A DNA stretch of 64,000 bases from Halalkalibacillus halophilus DSM 18494 (lineage in GTDB: Bacteria > Bacillota > Bacilli > Bacillales > Alkalibacillaceae): positions 40,638-104,637 of the forward strand of contig NZ_AUHI01000010.1 of the NCBI RefSeq assembly GCF_000423105.1, written 5' to 3'. Positions 54,504 through 63,940 of the stretch are shown here, piece by piece. Position numbers and translations under genes: made by a program. Positions within the stretch are counted from its first letter, which is position 1, and every line of letters begins with the position of its first letter. The notes under the pieces are model-generated. The model did no database searches. It was not told where the DNA came from and worked only from the letters and a program-made list of their open reading frames with translations.

Positions 54504-54556
54504 AAACTGCACCTCCAAAAATTGAGTGTGGTGTCCAATAATTGGGGTGCAGTTCA

Positions 54557-54674
54557 CTTTGCTCGAGGAGGCTCACCAGCTCCGCGCGGAAAGCGCAGTC
54601 TATTTCAGGAGCGAGTTAGTCGCACCGCATTTAATAGTTCGAATTTTCATGCTGGCACTTTAAGTTGTCCCAGC
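54557..54674 (+). repeat. Dispersed intergenic repeat, copy B, right part
   Basis: It resumes the repeat after the IS with TTGCTCGAGGAGGCTCACC, the second palindrome arm, then CGCGGAAAGCGCAGTCTATT and AGGAGCGAGTTAGTCGCACC as in copy A. It ends GTTGTCCCAGC, complementary to the left end GCTGGGACAA, followed by TTTTTTT. The end structure could act as a terminator for gapB in an uninterrupted copy. Confidence 0.82.
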
Positions 54675-54834
54675 TTTTTTTATTTGTAATTAAAAAAACA
54701 ACTCGGTTCACTCTAACCATACTGTATATCCACTATCATAAATCACGATCACAGTAACATGAACAGGCATTTATTTGTTATACTAAAAACAATAAAACAA
54801 TGAAATTTCGAGAAGTAATTGAGGTGTGCTAACG

Positions 54835-55302
54835 ATGAAGTGCCCAAACTGTGATGATAAAGGAACAAGAGTATTAGATTCCCGTCCAATTGATGAAGGG
54901 AAATCTATCCGAAGAAGAAGAGAATGCGATCAATGTAATTATCGATTTACAACTTTCGAACGAGTGGAAGAAATTCCTTTAGTTGTAGTGAAAAAAGAAG
55001 GAACTCGAGAGCAATTCAATCGCGAGAAAATCAAGCGTGGATTAATTAAATCGTGTGAGAAACGGCCAGTTTCATTAGAGCAAATAGAACAGATTGCCTT
55101 TGAAGTAGAAAGAGACTTAAGAAATCAAGGGAATTCTGAAATTAAGAGCGATGACATCGGAGAATTAATTATGGATCGATTAGCGGAAGTAGATGAAGTA
55201 GCTTATGTTAGGTTTGCTTCTGTCTACCGTCAATTTAAAGATATTAATGTCTTCATGAGTGAATTGAATGATATGATGGAACGCACTAAAAAGGATTCTT
55301 AA
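54835..55302 (+). CDS. nrdR: Transcriptional repressor NrdR
   Basis: A 155-residue repressor of ribonucleotide reductase genes that senses ATP/dATP. Zinc ribbon Cys3, Cys6, Cys31, Cys34 (CPNC...CDQC) and ATP-cone domain (about 49-139, [21 protein letters not shown]) are clear. ATG 54835 has GAGGTG upstream; the GTG at 54826 is within the site region. It begins the conserved nrdR-dnaB-dnaI cluster. Confidence 0.96.
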   Translation: MKCPNCDDKGTRVLDSRPIDEGKSIRRRRECDQCNYRFTTFERVEEIPLVVVKKEGTREQFNREKIKRGLIKSCEKRPVSLEQIEQIAFEVERDLRNQGNSEIKSDDIGELIMDRLAEVDEVAYVRFASVYRQFKDINVFMSELNDMMERTKKDS

Positions 55303-55318
55303 GTAGTTAAGGGGTGAC

Positions 55319-56719
55319 ATGATGAAGGATCGGATGAAACAATTACTACCAAATGATCGAATGAAAATTATCAAAAATGAATCCTTCTATCAAAATGCAG
55401 ATACTGTATTGACACTTTTATACCAGCCTTTATTAGGTATGGAAAGCGTGGCCTTGTATCAAGCATTATGGAAAGAGTCGAATTTTCGTTCCCCGCAATC
55501 ATCTTTATCACATCATCAACTTATGAGCCTTTTAAATATATCTTTAGACACCTTTTATGATGCAAGGCAACGTCTAGAGGGGTTAAATCTAATGGAAACA
55601 TATAAAGAGGATGGGGCTTATACTACTTTTTATTATGTGTTGAAACGACCTGAATCAGCAGAAGGTTTTTTCAATAATCCTACACTAGCTGTTTTATTAG
55701 AACACCATGTAGGTAAAGAGGTTTTTCAGCAATTAAAGAAACGAATTAGTAACCAAGCTGTCCTACCGTCTAATGTATCAAAAGTAACCAAACGCTTTGA
55801 TGAAGTGTTTACGACTTTACCTGAAGAGCATTCTAAAACAATGAATGTGGAGAAGTCAGAGGAAAAGAAAGAAGCAATAGAAACAGAATTGCCTTTAGAG
55901 TGGATGTATAAAATGTTGACGCAACAAAATGTAGAACCTAAGCATATTTTGACGAATTCAAACTTAGCATTCGTTGAAAAAATGATGAAGATCTATGATG
56001 TTGATTACGTTAGTTTAGAAAAAGCTTTGATCTGGGCAGTTACAGAAGACGGGACATTTGACAGAGATGAGTTTATTGATATGTGTAAAGATGTTTATCA
56101 TAAAAAACACGGTTCTGTGCCACCTAGACTTTATCGGAAAGAGGAACAAAACTCTACACCTGTAAAAGTACAGGAGGAGCCAGTTAGTACAGACAATGCT
56201 TCTGAAGAAGGTACTTCAGAAAAGGAAACAGAATTAATTAAACATTTCCATACAATCACACACAGAGAACTTTTAGAAGATCAGTCAAGTTCAGGAATAG
56301 CTTCATTTAAAGAATTAGAAATGATTACTTCGATTATGGAAACGCATGGACTAAAGCAGCCGGTAATGAACGTCTTAGTTGACTACGTTTTAAAAAAGAA
56401 TCAAAATAAATTATCGAAGAACTATATTGATACAATAGCTTCTCATTGGAGTAGAGAAAATATTTCCACTGCAAAACAAGCGATGGATATTGCCAAACGG
56501 GAGCATCATATTTATCAAACGTGGCAAGAAAAGAAGAAACAAACACAGAAAAAGAAAACAGACTCTAAAGAAGTTTTACCTAAATGGTTTAAAGAGCAAC
56601 AGGAAGAAAAACGTTCAGAAGATGAAAAAAAACATGGCCCTCCATCAACCGATCAAGCGGAAGAGAACCAAGAGGAGTTAGAAGCATTTTTTAAAAGTTT
56701 TTCTCAATCGAAAAAATGA
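55319..56719 (+). CDS. dnaB: Replication initiation/membrane attachment protein DnaB
   Basis: A 466-residue helicase-loading protein of the Firmicutes DnaB/DnaD type, which with DnaD and DnaI loads the replicative helicase at oriC and at restart sites. Predicted DDBH1-like N-terminal region (about 1-130), DDBH2-like region (about 310-390) and a charged Lys/Glu tail. It starts at ATG 55319, or ATG 55322, after AAGGGGTG. It lies 16 bp after nrdR and 12 bp before dnaI. Confidence 0.93.
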   Translation: MMKDRMKQLLPNDRMKIIKNESFYQNADTVLTLLYQPLLGMESVALYQALWKESNFRSPQSSLSHHQLMSLLNISLDTFYDARQRLEGLNLMETYKEDGAYTTFYYVLKRPESAEGFFNNPTLAVLLEHHVGKEVFQQLKKRISNQAVLPSNVSKVTKRFDEVFTTLPEEHSKTMNVEKSEEKKEAIETELPLEWMYKMLTQQNVEPKHILTNSNLAFVEKMMKIYDVDYVSLEKALIWAVTEDGTFDRDEFIDMCKDVYHKKHGSVPPRLYRKEEQNSTPVKVQEEPVSTDNASEEGTSEKETELIKHFHTITHRELLEDQSSSGIASFKELEMITSIMETHGLKQPVMNVLVDYVLKKNQNKLSKNYIDTIASHWSRENISTAKQAMDIAKREHHIYQTWQEKKKQTQKKKTDSKEVLPKWFKEQQEEKRSEDEKKHGPPSTDQAEENQEELEAFFKSFSQSKK

Positions 56720-56731
56720 AGGGTGAGTTAA

Positions 56732-57673
56732 ATGGAACCGATACAGTCAGCCCTGAAACAATGGTTAAAAAATAAAGAAGGGTTTCAAGCTTCCATGGAA
56801 GAAATGCGAGCGAAAGTATTAGAATCAGATCGCATCCAACAATTACTTGAAAAACACCCGGAATTAACGGATGAAGATATTTCAAAGCAATTAATGAAAT
56901 TGTATGAATATAAATCCGCATCTTTAGCTTGTGAAAAGTGTGGTTCCTTAGAGAATTGTATTAATGTGATCCCTGGTTATGCACCTCAGGCACGAGTAGA
57001 AGACAGAAAAATTAAATTGATGTATCACGAATGTCCTCGCAAAGAAAAACAGCTAAAAGAACTAGAACAACAAGCATTTGTGAAAAGTTTGCACATGCCT
57101 AGAGAAATTCATGAAGCAACTTTTTCTCAGTTGCACTTAAAAGCAAATGGCCGATCCAAAGCATTAACTCATATTAGTAAGTTTTATGAGGACAGTGAAA
57201 ATGGAGTCGTACCTGAAAAAGGTGCTTACTTGCACGGAAGTTTTGGTGTTGGAAAAACATATCTCTTAGCCGCATTAGCGAATGAGCTGGCAAAAAAGAA
57301 AGTGGACACGTATTTTATTTATATGCCTGAGTTTGTTAGGGAAATGAAAGCATCAATCTCTGATTCCACTATAAATGAAAAGATTGACCGCTTTAAAAGG
57401 GCAACGGTTTTGATCTTAGATGATATTGGTGCAGAATTCTTATCTCCTTGGTTTCGAGATGAAGTGTTGGGTGCCATCTTACAATTTCGAATGATGGAAC
57501 GTTTACCTGTTTTCTTCACTTCGAATTACAGCTTAGATGAACTCGAATCCCTATTAGCGAAATCAGGAAAAGGTGAGTTAGATCAGTTAAAAGCTGCTCG
57601 TATTATGGAGCGAATTGAACAAGTTAGTGTAGCAATTGGTGTAGATGGTGAAAACTTTCGAAATAAATCATAA
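56732..57673 (+). CDS. dnaI: Primosomal protein DnaI (helicase loader ATPase)
   Basis: A 313-residue AAA+ protein that loads the replicative helicase DnaC. The N-terminal region carries a cysteine cluster (CEKCGSLENC...CPRK, about 67-105) matching the zinc-binding domain of DnaI. The AAA+ core has Walker A GSFGVGKTYL (about 169-178) and Walker B VLILDDIGAE (about 227-236). Length is typical (311 in B. subtilis). AGGGTGAG precedes ATG 56732. Confidence 0.95.
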   Translation: MEPIQSALKQWLKNKEGFQASMEEMRAKVLESDRIQQLLEKHPELTDEDISKQLMKLYEYKSASLACEKCGSLENCINVIPGYAPQARVEDRKIKLMYHECPRKEKQLKELEQQAFVKSLHMPREIHEATFSQLHLKANGRSKALTHISKFYEDSENGVVPEKGAYLHGSFGVGKTYLLAALANELAKKKVDTYFIYMPEFVREMKASISDSTINEKIDRFKRATVLILDDIGAEFLSPWFRDEVLGAILQFRMMERLPVFFTSNYSLDELESLLAKSGKGELDQLKAARIMERIEQVSVAIGVDGENFRNKS

Positions 57674-57758
57674 TTAATTAGAAAGCAGTCTTTGTTCATG
57701 AACTGCCACTTTTATTCATAGGCTTATAGTATTTAGATGAATGAGAGAGGGATGTTGG

Positions 57759-58517
57759 GTGGACAAGATTGTTTTTTTAGTAAAAGACCAACAACAAGCA
57801 CGAGCACTTATACCATATATACATAAACATGAAGTAGTAAGGTCAGGATTATATTTATATGTAAATGCTGGGGAATCACTTCAATTGATTAATCAGATCT
57901 ATCAGTATGTTATACAGCAATGGGTTCCAAATCAAGCTAGAAAAATATTTACTGACACTTATTATTATGACCAGGCAGAGATGGAAGATCTTTTGCCGTA
58001 CGTGAAAGAAGTGATAAGTTCTGCAAAACAACTTCATAGTAGCATTACCGAAACTTTGTACGAACGAGTAGTGTATTATTCTAGAGTTCTTTCTTCAGAT
58101 GGGATGCTTTCTTTAAGAAAATTGGAAGAAAGACTGTTTGACTACTGGGATGCGTGGCCTGAAATTATAGGGTTTGCTATTGAATCATACCAAGGGGAAG
58201 CAACCTTCCAAGCAACCATGGATGACGCTCGAAAATTTATTCAAGCACAGCCTTTTTATTATAAAGAGGTGCACGTATTTTTAGAAAATGATTATTCCAT
58301 TTACAATGAAAATGGTCAAAAAATCACAGAAGAAGAACTCGACCGGCTTCCAGTACCTTTGACTAGTTATCCTACACAGTCAACTTTATTGCAAGATCTT
58401 ATCAAATTAAAACCGGAGTCTGTGGTTATACATACCTCAGAAAGTTTTTCTCATGAATTGCATGCGATTTGGTCGATTTTTGAAGAAAGAACCAAGATTA
58501 TTTATAAAACAAGTTAA
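57759..58517 (+). CDS. ytxC: YtxC-like sporulation protein
   Basis: A 252-residue soluble protein matching the YtxC family of Bacillus, which lies between dnaI and thrS and is linked to sporulation; its biochemistry is unknown. I choose GTG 57759, 7 nt after GAGAGGG, giving MDKIVFLVKDQQ. ATG 57741 would put the ribosome-binding site inside the gene. Confidence 0.8.
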   Translation: MDKIVFLVKDQQQARALIPYIHKHEVVRSGLYLYVNAGESLQLINQIYQYVIQQWVPNQARKIFTDTYYYDQAEMEDLLPYVKEVISSAKQLHSSITETLYERVVYYSRVLSSDGMLSLRKLEERLFDYWDAWPEIIGFAIESYQGEATFQATMDDARKFIQAQPFYYKEVHVFLENDYSIYNENGQKITEEELDRLPVPLTSYPTQSTLLQDLIKLKPESVVIHTSESFSHELHAIWSIFEERTKIIYKTS

Positions 58518-58530
58518 TCCTAAAAAATGC

Positions 58531-58559
58531 TTGCTTTTGTCACATGTACTAGTTATAAT
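58531..58559 (+). promoter_or_regulatory. Sigma-A promoter of thrS
   Basis: TTGCTT (58531-58536), a 17-base spacer and TATAAT (58554-58559) precede the T-box leader. Confidence 0.7.
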
Positions 58560-58565
58560 ACGTAA

Positions 58566-58846
58566 TTATAATAATAATTAAAGCAATGATGAGGATATGA
58601 TTGTATTCATTCAAGCTTTTCAGAGAAGAAAGCCAAGGCTGTGAGCTTTCTAGTGAGATGATATAATTACCACCTTTAAGCTGTTATTGTGAACGACTTT
58701 CTATTAGCGATAACCGTTTGTCAGCGATAATGACTATGACTTACTGAGTGCTGCTACTATTAGCAGAATCAGGGTGGAACCACGGGTATATTAGCTACAC
58801 TCGTCCCTATTTTCGAATGAGAATTTAGGGGCGGGTGTTTTTTATT
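58566..58846 (+). promoter_or_regulatory. T-box leader of thrS
   Basis: This roughly 280-nt leader fills the gap between ytxC and thrS. The conserved T-box AGGGTGGAACCACGG lies at 58771-58785. A 13-bp terminator stem (58797-58809 with 58826-58838) followed by TTTT can be replaced by an antiterminator using the T-box. A candidate specifier is the Thr codon ACC at 58669-58671 or 58672-58674 (ACCACC). Uncharged tRNA-Thr should prevent termination and raise ThrS. Confidence 0.92.
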
Positions 58847-58885
58847 TTGTAAACACCAAAACAATAAATCAAAGGAGTGAGTATG

Positions 58886-60826
58886 ATGTCTGAAGTAATT
58901 CAAATTACATTTCCAGATGGTAATCACAAGGAGTTTGAAAAAGGAACAACGACAGAAGAGATTGCCGGGTCGATTAGTTCCGGACTGAAAAAACAAGCAT
59001 TAGCCGGAAAGTTAAACGGGGAAATGATTGACTTAAGAGCTCCTATTGAAGCAGATGGAGAAATTCAAATCATTACGTATCGCGATGAAGAAGGAACAGA
59101 TGTTTTAAGACACTCTTCTGCTCACTTAATGGCTCAAGCAATCAAACGTTTATACAACAACGTAAAACTTGGAGTAGGGCCAACCATTGAAGGTGGATTT
59201 TACTATGATATAGATATGGAAGAAACAATTACACCGGAAGACCTACCGAAAATTGAAAAAGAAATGAAAAGAATTGTAGATGAAGCATTAGAAGTAAAAC
59301 GTGTGGAATTATCTAGAGAAGAGGCAAAGGATCGCTACCGTGAAATCGGTGATGATCTAAAGTTAGAGTTAATCGACGATATTCCAGAAGGAGAATCGAT
59401 TTCCTTTTATGAGCAAGGTGAGTTTTTTGACCTTTGTCGAGGGGTTCATGTGCCTCATACTGGTAAGATTAAAGTCTTTAAGTTGTTAAATATCTCAGGG
59501 GCTTATTGGAGAGGCGATAGTGACAATAAAATGTTACAACGTGTCTACGGAACTGCTTTTGAGAAAAAAGATCAGCTAGATGAGCATTTACGCTTATTAG
59601 AAGAAGCAAAAGAACGTGATCATCGTAAACTTGGAAAAGAACTTGATATCTTTACCGTTTCACAAAAAGTTGGCCAAGGGTTACCGTTATGGCTACCTAA
59701 AGGGGCTACTATTCGTCGTACGATTGAACGTTATATCGTCGACATTGAAGAACGTTTAGGCTATGACCATGTTTACACTCCAGTACTCGGAAGTGTGGAC
59801 CTTTATAAGACAAGTGGTCACTGGGATCATTATCAAGACGATATGTTTCCGGTTATGGAGATGGATAATGAGGACCTAGTACTTCGTCCGATGAACTGCC
59901 CGCACCATATGATGGTTTATAAAAACCAATTATATAGCTACCGTCATCTACCCGTTCGAATTGCTGAACTAGGAACAATGCATCGTCATGAAATGTCTGG
60001 AGCACTAGCTGGGCTACAGCGTGTACGAGGAATGACTTTAAATGATGCTCACATTTTTGCTCGTCCAGATCAATTAAAAGAGGAATTTATACGAGTGGTT
60101 GAGCTTATTCAAAACGTGTATAAGGATTTCGGTATTCATGATTATTACTTCCGTTTATCTTATCGTGACCCAGAAGATAATGAAAAATATGTGGATAACG
60201 ATGAAATGTGGAATAAAGCAGAAGCATTATTAAAGGATACAATGGAAGAGTTGGATGTAGAATATGTGGAAGCAACAGGTGAAGCGGCATTTTATGGTCC
60301 AAAATTAGATGTACAGGTTAAAACAGCTTTAGGAAAAGACGAAACCATGTCAACTGTGCAACTAGACTTTCATTTACCTGAACGCTTTGATTTAACTTAT
60401 ATTGGTGAAGATGGCAAAGAACATCGTCCGGTAGTTATTCACCGTGGTGTTGTTGGAACGATGGAACGTTTTGTTGCATTTTTAATTGAAGAATATAAAG
60501 GTGCGTTCCCTACGTGGTTAGCTCCAGAACAAGTCAGGATTATACCAGTATCACTAGATGCTCACATGGATTATGCTAAAAAGGTAGAAGATGAATTAAG
60601 AAAAGCAGGAATTCGTGTAGATTTAGATTTACGAGATGAGAAATTGGGTTATAAGATTCGTGAATCACAAACACAAAAGATACCATACTCTATTGTTTTA
60701 GGTGATCACGAACAAGAAGAGCTAGCAGTGAACATTCGTAAATATGGGGATAAGGATAGTACTACTGAAAGTTTATCCAATTTTGTGAGTGGGCTCATTG
60801 ACGAGATTAGTGCACGTAAGTTATGA
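58886..60826 (+). CDS. thrS: Threonyl-tRNA synthetase
   Basis: A 646-residue class II synthetase. Order: TGS domain (about 1-63), editing/SAD domain (about 65-225, [15 protein letters not shown]), catalytic core (about 240-540: zinc-ligand motif [33 protein letters not shown]) and anticodon-binding domain (about 545-646). I use ATG 58886, 8 nt after AAAGGAG; ATG 58883 is possible. It is controlled by the T-box just upstream. Confidence 0.96.
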   Translation: MSEVIQITFPDGNHKEFEKGTTTEEIAGSISSGLKKQALAGKLNGEMIDLRAPIEADGEIQIITYRDEEGTDVLRHSSAHLMAQAIKRLYNNVKLGVGPTIEGGFYYDIDMEETITPEDLPKIEKEMKRIVDEALEVKRVELSREEAKDRYREIGDDLKLELIDDIPEGESISFYEQGEFFDLCRGVHVPHTGKIKVFKLLNISGAYWRGDSDNKMLQRVYGTAFEKKDQLDEHLRLLEEAKERDHRKLGKELDIFTVSQKVGQGLPLWLPKGATIRRTIERYIVDIEERLGYDHVYTPVLGSVDLYKTSGHWDHYQDDMFPVMEMDNEDLVLRPMNCPHHMMVYKNQLYSYRHLPVRIAELGTMHRHEMSGALAGLQRVRGMTLNDAHIFARPDQLKEEFIRVVELIQNVYKDFGIHDYYFRLSYRDPEDNEKYVDNDEMWNKAEALLKDTMEELDVEYVEATGEAAFYGPKLDVQVKTALGKDETMSTVQLDFHLPERFDLTYIGEDGKEHRPVVIHRGVVGTMERFVAFLIEEYKGAFPTWLAPEQVRIIPVSLDAHMDYAKKVEDELRKAGIRVDLDLRDEKLGYKIRESQTQKIPYSIVLGDHEQEELAVNIRKYGDKDSTTESLSNFVSGLIDEISARKL

Positions 60827-60831
60827 TAAGT

Positions 60832-60860
60832 AGCGGTTGTGCTTTTGCACAGCCGCTTTC
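60832..60860 (+). terminator. Intrinsic terminator of thrS
   Basis: An 11-bp stem with one G-T pair (60832-60842 with 60847-60857), TTTT loop and short T tract. Confidence 0.7.
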
Positions 60861-60920
60861 TGATGTTGAAAGCTATACGGGGGTAACAATAGATTCATTG
60901 TTACCAGCTTTTTAAACATG

Positions 60921-60949
60921 TTGACAAAGCAATGATTTATAGGTATACT
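60921..60949 (+). promoter_or_regulatory. Sigma-A promoter of infC-rpmI-rplT
   Basis: TTGACA (60921-60926), 17-base spacer and TATACT (60944-60949) give a near-perfect promoter, with transcription predicted from about 60956. Confidence 0.85.
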
Positions 60950-60955
60950 TCTTTA

Positions 60956-61118
60956 AGTAAACTTAATAAGGCAGAATTATGACAAGTAGAAGCACCCGCT
61001 TCTCACCTGATTGACGCAAAAAGCAGTTGACAGGTTCATATATTTTCTTTTATACGTCTAAATCGTATAATGTGTGGAAATGTAGTGTGGGTGCAGAATG
61101 TGTACCGACGCTTTTTTT
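60956..61118 (+). ncRNA. L20-type autoregulatory leader of infC-rpmI-rplT
   Basis: About 160 nt of structured leader between the promoter and infC. AGAAGCACCCGCTTCT (60988-61003) forms a hairpin, GCACCC can pair with GGGTGC (61089-61094), and the leader ends in a GC-rich segment plus seven T (61112-61118) that looks like an attenuator. In B. subtilis ribosomal protein L20 controls this operon by transcription attenuation in the leader. Assignment is by position and features, not by model search. Confidence 0.72.
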
Positions 61119-61185
61119 ATGCGAATAAATGAAAGCTTGTCGAGGACGCCTGAAATTTTTGAACAAACCATGGAGGTGGCTCACT

Positions 61186-61701
61186 ATTAGCAGAGATATG
61201 AATGTTAATGAGGGTATTAGAGCAAAAGAATTGAGACTCATTGACGTCAATGGTGATCAATTAGGAGTTAAAACGCGCCAAGAAGCTTTGGATATCGCAG
61301 AGAATGCGAACTTAGACTTAGTCTTAGTGGCACCAAATGCGAAACCGCCTGTAGGAAAGATTATGGACTACGGGAAATACCGCTTCGAACAACAGAAGAA
61401 AGAAAAAGAAGCGCGTAAAAAGCAAAAAATCGTTAACGTAAAAGAAGTACGTTTAACTCCAGTAATTGAAGAACATGACTTTAATACGAAGTTACGTAAT
61501 GCACACAAGTTCTTAAAAAATGGCGACAAGGTGAAAGTAAGTGTTCGTTTCCGCGGACGTGCAATCACGCATAAAGAATTAGGCCAAAAAGTACTTGAGC
61601 GCTTTGCAGATGGATGTACAGAGCATGCTACTATTGAAACAAAACCGAAGATGGAAGGGCGTAACATGTTCTTAATGCTCGCACCTAAAGTCGAAAAATA
61701 A
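61186..61701 (+). CDS. infC: Translation initiation factor IF-3
   Basis: A 171-residue factor that proofreads start codons and prevents subunit joining. N-domain ([22 protein letters not shown]) and C-domain ([25 protein letters not shown]) are conserved. I place the start at ATT 61186: TGGAGGTGG lies 8 nt upstream and the product (M)SRDMNVNEG has family length. ATT starts are characteristic of infC and allow IF-3 autoregulation. ATG 61198 is farther from the site. It begins the infC-rpmI-rplT operon. Confidence 0.95.
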   Translation: MSRDMNVNEGIRAKELRLIDVNGDQLGVKTRQEALDIAENANLDLVLVAPNAKPPVGKIMDYGKYRFEQQKKEKEARKKQKIVNVKEVRLTPVIEEHDFNTKLRNAHKFLKNGDKVKVSVRFRGRAITHKELGQKVLERFADGCTEHATIETKPKMEGRNMFLMLAPKVEK

Positions 61702-61736
61702 GGTTTCAAACGACATTAAACAAGGAGGACTTCATT

Positions 61737-61934
61737 ATGCCAAAAATGAAAACGCACAAAAGTTCACAAAAGCGTTTCAGCAAGACTGGATCTGGAAAAT
61801 TCAAACGCTCTCATGCGTTCACAAGCCACTTATTCCGTAACAAAACGAAAAGCCAAAAGCGTCGTTTAGCGAAAAGTGGAATGGTTTCAAAAGCTGACGA
61901 AGGTCGTCTAAAGAAACTTTTACCTTACAAATAA
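61737..61934 (+). CDS. rpmI: 50S ribosomal protein L35
   Basis: A 65-residue basic protein ([40 protein letters not shown]) typical of L35. AAGGAGG precedes ATG 61737. It is the middle gene of the infC operon. Confidence 0.97.
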   Translation: MPKMKTHKSSQKRFSKTGSGKFKRSHAFTSHLFRNKTKSQKRRLAKSGMVSKADEGRLKKLLPYK

Positions 61935-61978
61935 AGAAGATAGATAAATTTTAAGATTGAAAAACAGGAGGGATTCCC

Positions 61979-62335
61979 ATGCCACGTGTTAAAGGTGGAA
62001 CAGTTACACGTCAACGTCGTCGTCGTACGTTGAAACTAGCAAAAGGGTATTATGGTTCGAAGAGAACTTTATTTAAAACAGCGAAACAACAAGTAATGAA
62101 ATCAGGTCAGTATGCATACCGTGACCGTCGTCAAAAGAAACGTGACTTCCGTAAATTATGGATCGCACGTATCAATGCGGCTGCACGTATGAATGACATT
62201 TCATATAGCCGTCTAATGCACGGATTAAAACTTGCCGGAATTGATGTTAACCGTAAAATGCTAGCTGAACTGGCAGTTAACGATGAGCAAGGATTTGCTG
62301 AATTAGCAGGAAAAGCAAAATCAGCACTTAAATAA
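61979..62335 (+). CDS. rplT: 50S ribosomal protein L20
   Basis: A 118-residue 23S rRNA-binding assembly protein ([40 protein letters not shown]). It is the regulator of its own operon through the leader at 60956-61118 in related bacteria. AGGAGG precedes ATG 61979, and a strong terminator follows. Confidence 0.97.
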   Translation: MPRVKGGTVTRQRRRRTLKLAKGYYGSKRTLFKTAKQQVMKSGQYAYRDRRQKKRDFRKLWIARINAAARMNDISYSRLMHGLKLAGIDVNRKMLAELAVNDEQGFAELAGKAKSALK

Positions 62336-62346
62336 TAACCTAAATG

Positions 62347-62379
62347 AACACCTTCTCTATTCGGGAAGGTGTTTTTTTG
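62347..62379 (+). terminator. Intrinsic terminator of infC-rpmI-rplT
   Basis: A 9-bp perfect stem (62347-62355 with 62365-62373) is followed by a run of T. Confidence 0.88.
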
Positions 62380-62564
62380 AATTTATCTTTGATTGGGAAA
62401 TAGAGAATTGTGGATATAGTTGAACTTTTCTTCATAAATGTAAACAATTGTGGATATAAAGTTGAGTTTCTTTTAAGCCCCCTTAATACCTTGGACAAAT
62501 TTTAGGGTTCAGAATACACTTAAAATAAGACGTATTCTCGTCCTAAAAGAAGGGTGGTGAGAAG

Positions 62565-62870
62565 ATGGCTAAAAGGAAAATTGATGTTATTGAAAACGTG
62601 AAAAAGAAGTATGTTCGTATTGCCCTTGAAACCATGCAGTATTCTTCAACGGCTAAGTCTGCAGGAATCTGTGTGGACACACTTCGAAATTGGATTAAAG
62701 AATATGAAACGGAAGTTCGCGATGAAATGGAACGTGAAGGTGTGAAGTTATTAGACGGCGAATGGACTACTCAAGACTATAAAGAGCGTTTTGAAGAGGC
62801 GATGAGCCTTCTTGGAAAAAAAGAACTAGAACTAGCCATACTACGTGACGAATTAAAAAAAAAGAGTTAA
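62565..62870 (+). CDS. IS3-family transposase OrfA
   Basis: A 101-residue helix-turn-helix protein (SSTAKSAGICVDTLRNWIKEYE, about 26-47) with a C-terminal coiled coil (KKELELAILRDELKKK). GGTGGTGAG precedes ATG 62565. It ends in an A-rich slippery tract where the -1 frame leads into orfB. It is unrelated in sequence to OrfA of the other element in this window. Confidence 0.85.
   Translation: MAKRKIDVIENVKKKYVRIALETMQYSSTAKSAGICVDTLRNWIKEYETEVRDEMEREGVKLLDGEWTTQDYKERFEEAMSLLGKKELELAILRDELKKKS
62855..62864 (+). other. Programmed -1 frameshift tract of the second IS3 element
   Basis: Nine A followed by G contains A-AAA-AAG in the orfA frame. A -1 shift gives KKKELNPNEDYRAMIVDEW and joins orfA to orfB without a stop. 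Confidence 0.75.
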
Positions 62871-62893
62871 ATCCAAATGAAGACTATCGAGCC

Positions 62894-63826
62894 ATGATCG
62901 TTGATGAATGGCGCACAGAAGGATTTGCGGTCAGTCGACTATTAAAAATACTAGAACTGCCTCGGTCAACCTACTACCGAAGCAAATCTGCTTCTGTTGA
63001 GAAAGAAACGCTGAAGAGAGGACGACCCGTTCCAGGATTCTCAAAAACATTCGATGGAACGATTGTACCAGATGCCTTCATTGAAGATTTGCTTATGGAA
63101 TTCGCTGAGCATGATTGGTATGGCGCATTAGGATACCGCAAATGGGTTGCGCTTTTGCGAGACCGGCACAATATCCAGATTAATCATAAAAAAGGATTTC
63201 GAATCTGTGATGAACTGAATATCTTAAAACCAAAATATGAGCGCAAATCTAAACATCCTAGGAAATTAGCGATAAAGCATCAGATTAGTCAGTCCAATCA
63301 GCTATGGCAAATGGATATCAAATACGGCAAGATTGCACATTCACCACGCTTCGTATTTGTCTGTAGTGTTATCGATGTATTTGACCGATCTATTGTAGGT
63401 TCATACATGGGACCCAGTTGCCGGGCAAAGGATGTCACCCTGATGATGACTAAAGCATTGATTCGCAGAAAGATTCACTTTAAACCACCGAATGACAACC
63501 TTATTATCCGAACGGATAATGGGCCTCAGTTTGTGAGCGAACATTTTGGTGATTATTGTGTAAACCGAGACTTATATCATGAACGAATTCCACCACGTAC
63601 GCCTGATATGAATGCTTATATTGAATCTTATTTTAGCCGTTTACAGGCTGAGTGTTTCGATCGACATCCATTCCATCTATACGACGAAGCCTATCACTAT
63701 ATAAATGAATTCACCGATTTCTATAATTACGATCGACCCCATGGCAGTCTAAAGAATTTATCTCCAGATGTTTTTTATGAGCGTTGGAGAGCGGGGCATA
63801 TAACACAAGAACCCCTTTCGATTTGA
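62894..63826 (+). CDS. IS3-family transposase OrfB (rve/DDE domain)
   Basis: A 310-residue integrase-core transposase. The DDE residues are in LWQMDIKYGK (Asp), IIRTDNGPQF (Asp) and NAYIESYFSRLQAE (Glu). The N-terminal part has an HTH_21-like segment (HDWYGALGYRKWVALLRDRH). ATG 62894 is internal to a longer -1 frame entered by frameshifting, so translation from it alone is unlikely to give the active protein. The gene looks intact. Confidence 0.9.
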   Translation: MIVDEWRTEGFAVSRLLKILELPRSTYYRSKSASVEKETLKRGRPVPGFSKTFDGTIVPDAFIEDLLMEFAEHDWYGALGYRKWVALLRDRHNIQINHKKGFRICDELNILKPKYERKSKHPRKLAIKHQISQSNQLWQMDIKYGKIAHSPRFVFVCSVIDVFDRSIVGSYMGPSCRAKDVTLMMTKALIRRKIHFKPPNDNLIIRTDNGPQFVSEHFGDYCVNRDLYHERIPPRTPDMNAYIESYFSRLQAECFDRHPFHLYDEAYHYINEFTDFYNYDRPHGSLKNLSPDVFYERWRAGHITQEPLSI

Positions 63827-63836
63827 CACTAGAAAG

Positions 63837-63940
63837 GAACTTGATAAGGAGAGGGAGAGGTGATAGCCTAGAGAGCTGCCGAAATATTCAACTCGGTCTT
63901 TCGGAGCAAATCGCCTCTCCAGAGGCTCCTTGTCAAGTTC
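63837..63940. other. Multi-stem inverted-repeat element downstream of the transposase
   Basis: Three nested stems: 63837-63851 with 63926-63940 (14 of 15 paired, plus one G-T), 63854-63864 with 63910-63920 (10 of 11, plus one G-T) and 63879-63884 with 63899-63904 (6 of 6). Together they fold about 100 nt into a stable rod. It carries no gene of its own that I can support. It could be part of the IS end, a transcription barrier or a structured RNA. Confidence 0.6.

Larger units (their letters stand above)
53125..54556 (-). mobile_element. IS3-family (IS150-like) insertion sequence
   Basis: A 1432-bp element bounded by 26-bp imperfect inverted repeats, 53125-53150 and 54531-54556 (21 of 26 matching, sharing CCCC and TTATTGGACAC, beginning TG and ending CA). 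It holds orfA and orfB on the minus strand, with orfB in the -1 frame. I see no target-site duplication; the flanks are instead inverted copies of one palindrome (GTGAGCCTCCTCGAGCAA). Confidence 0.9.
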
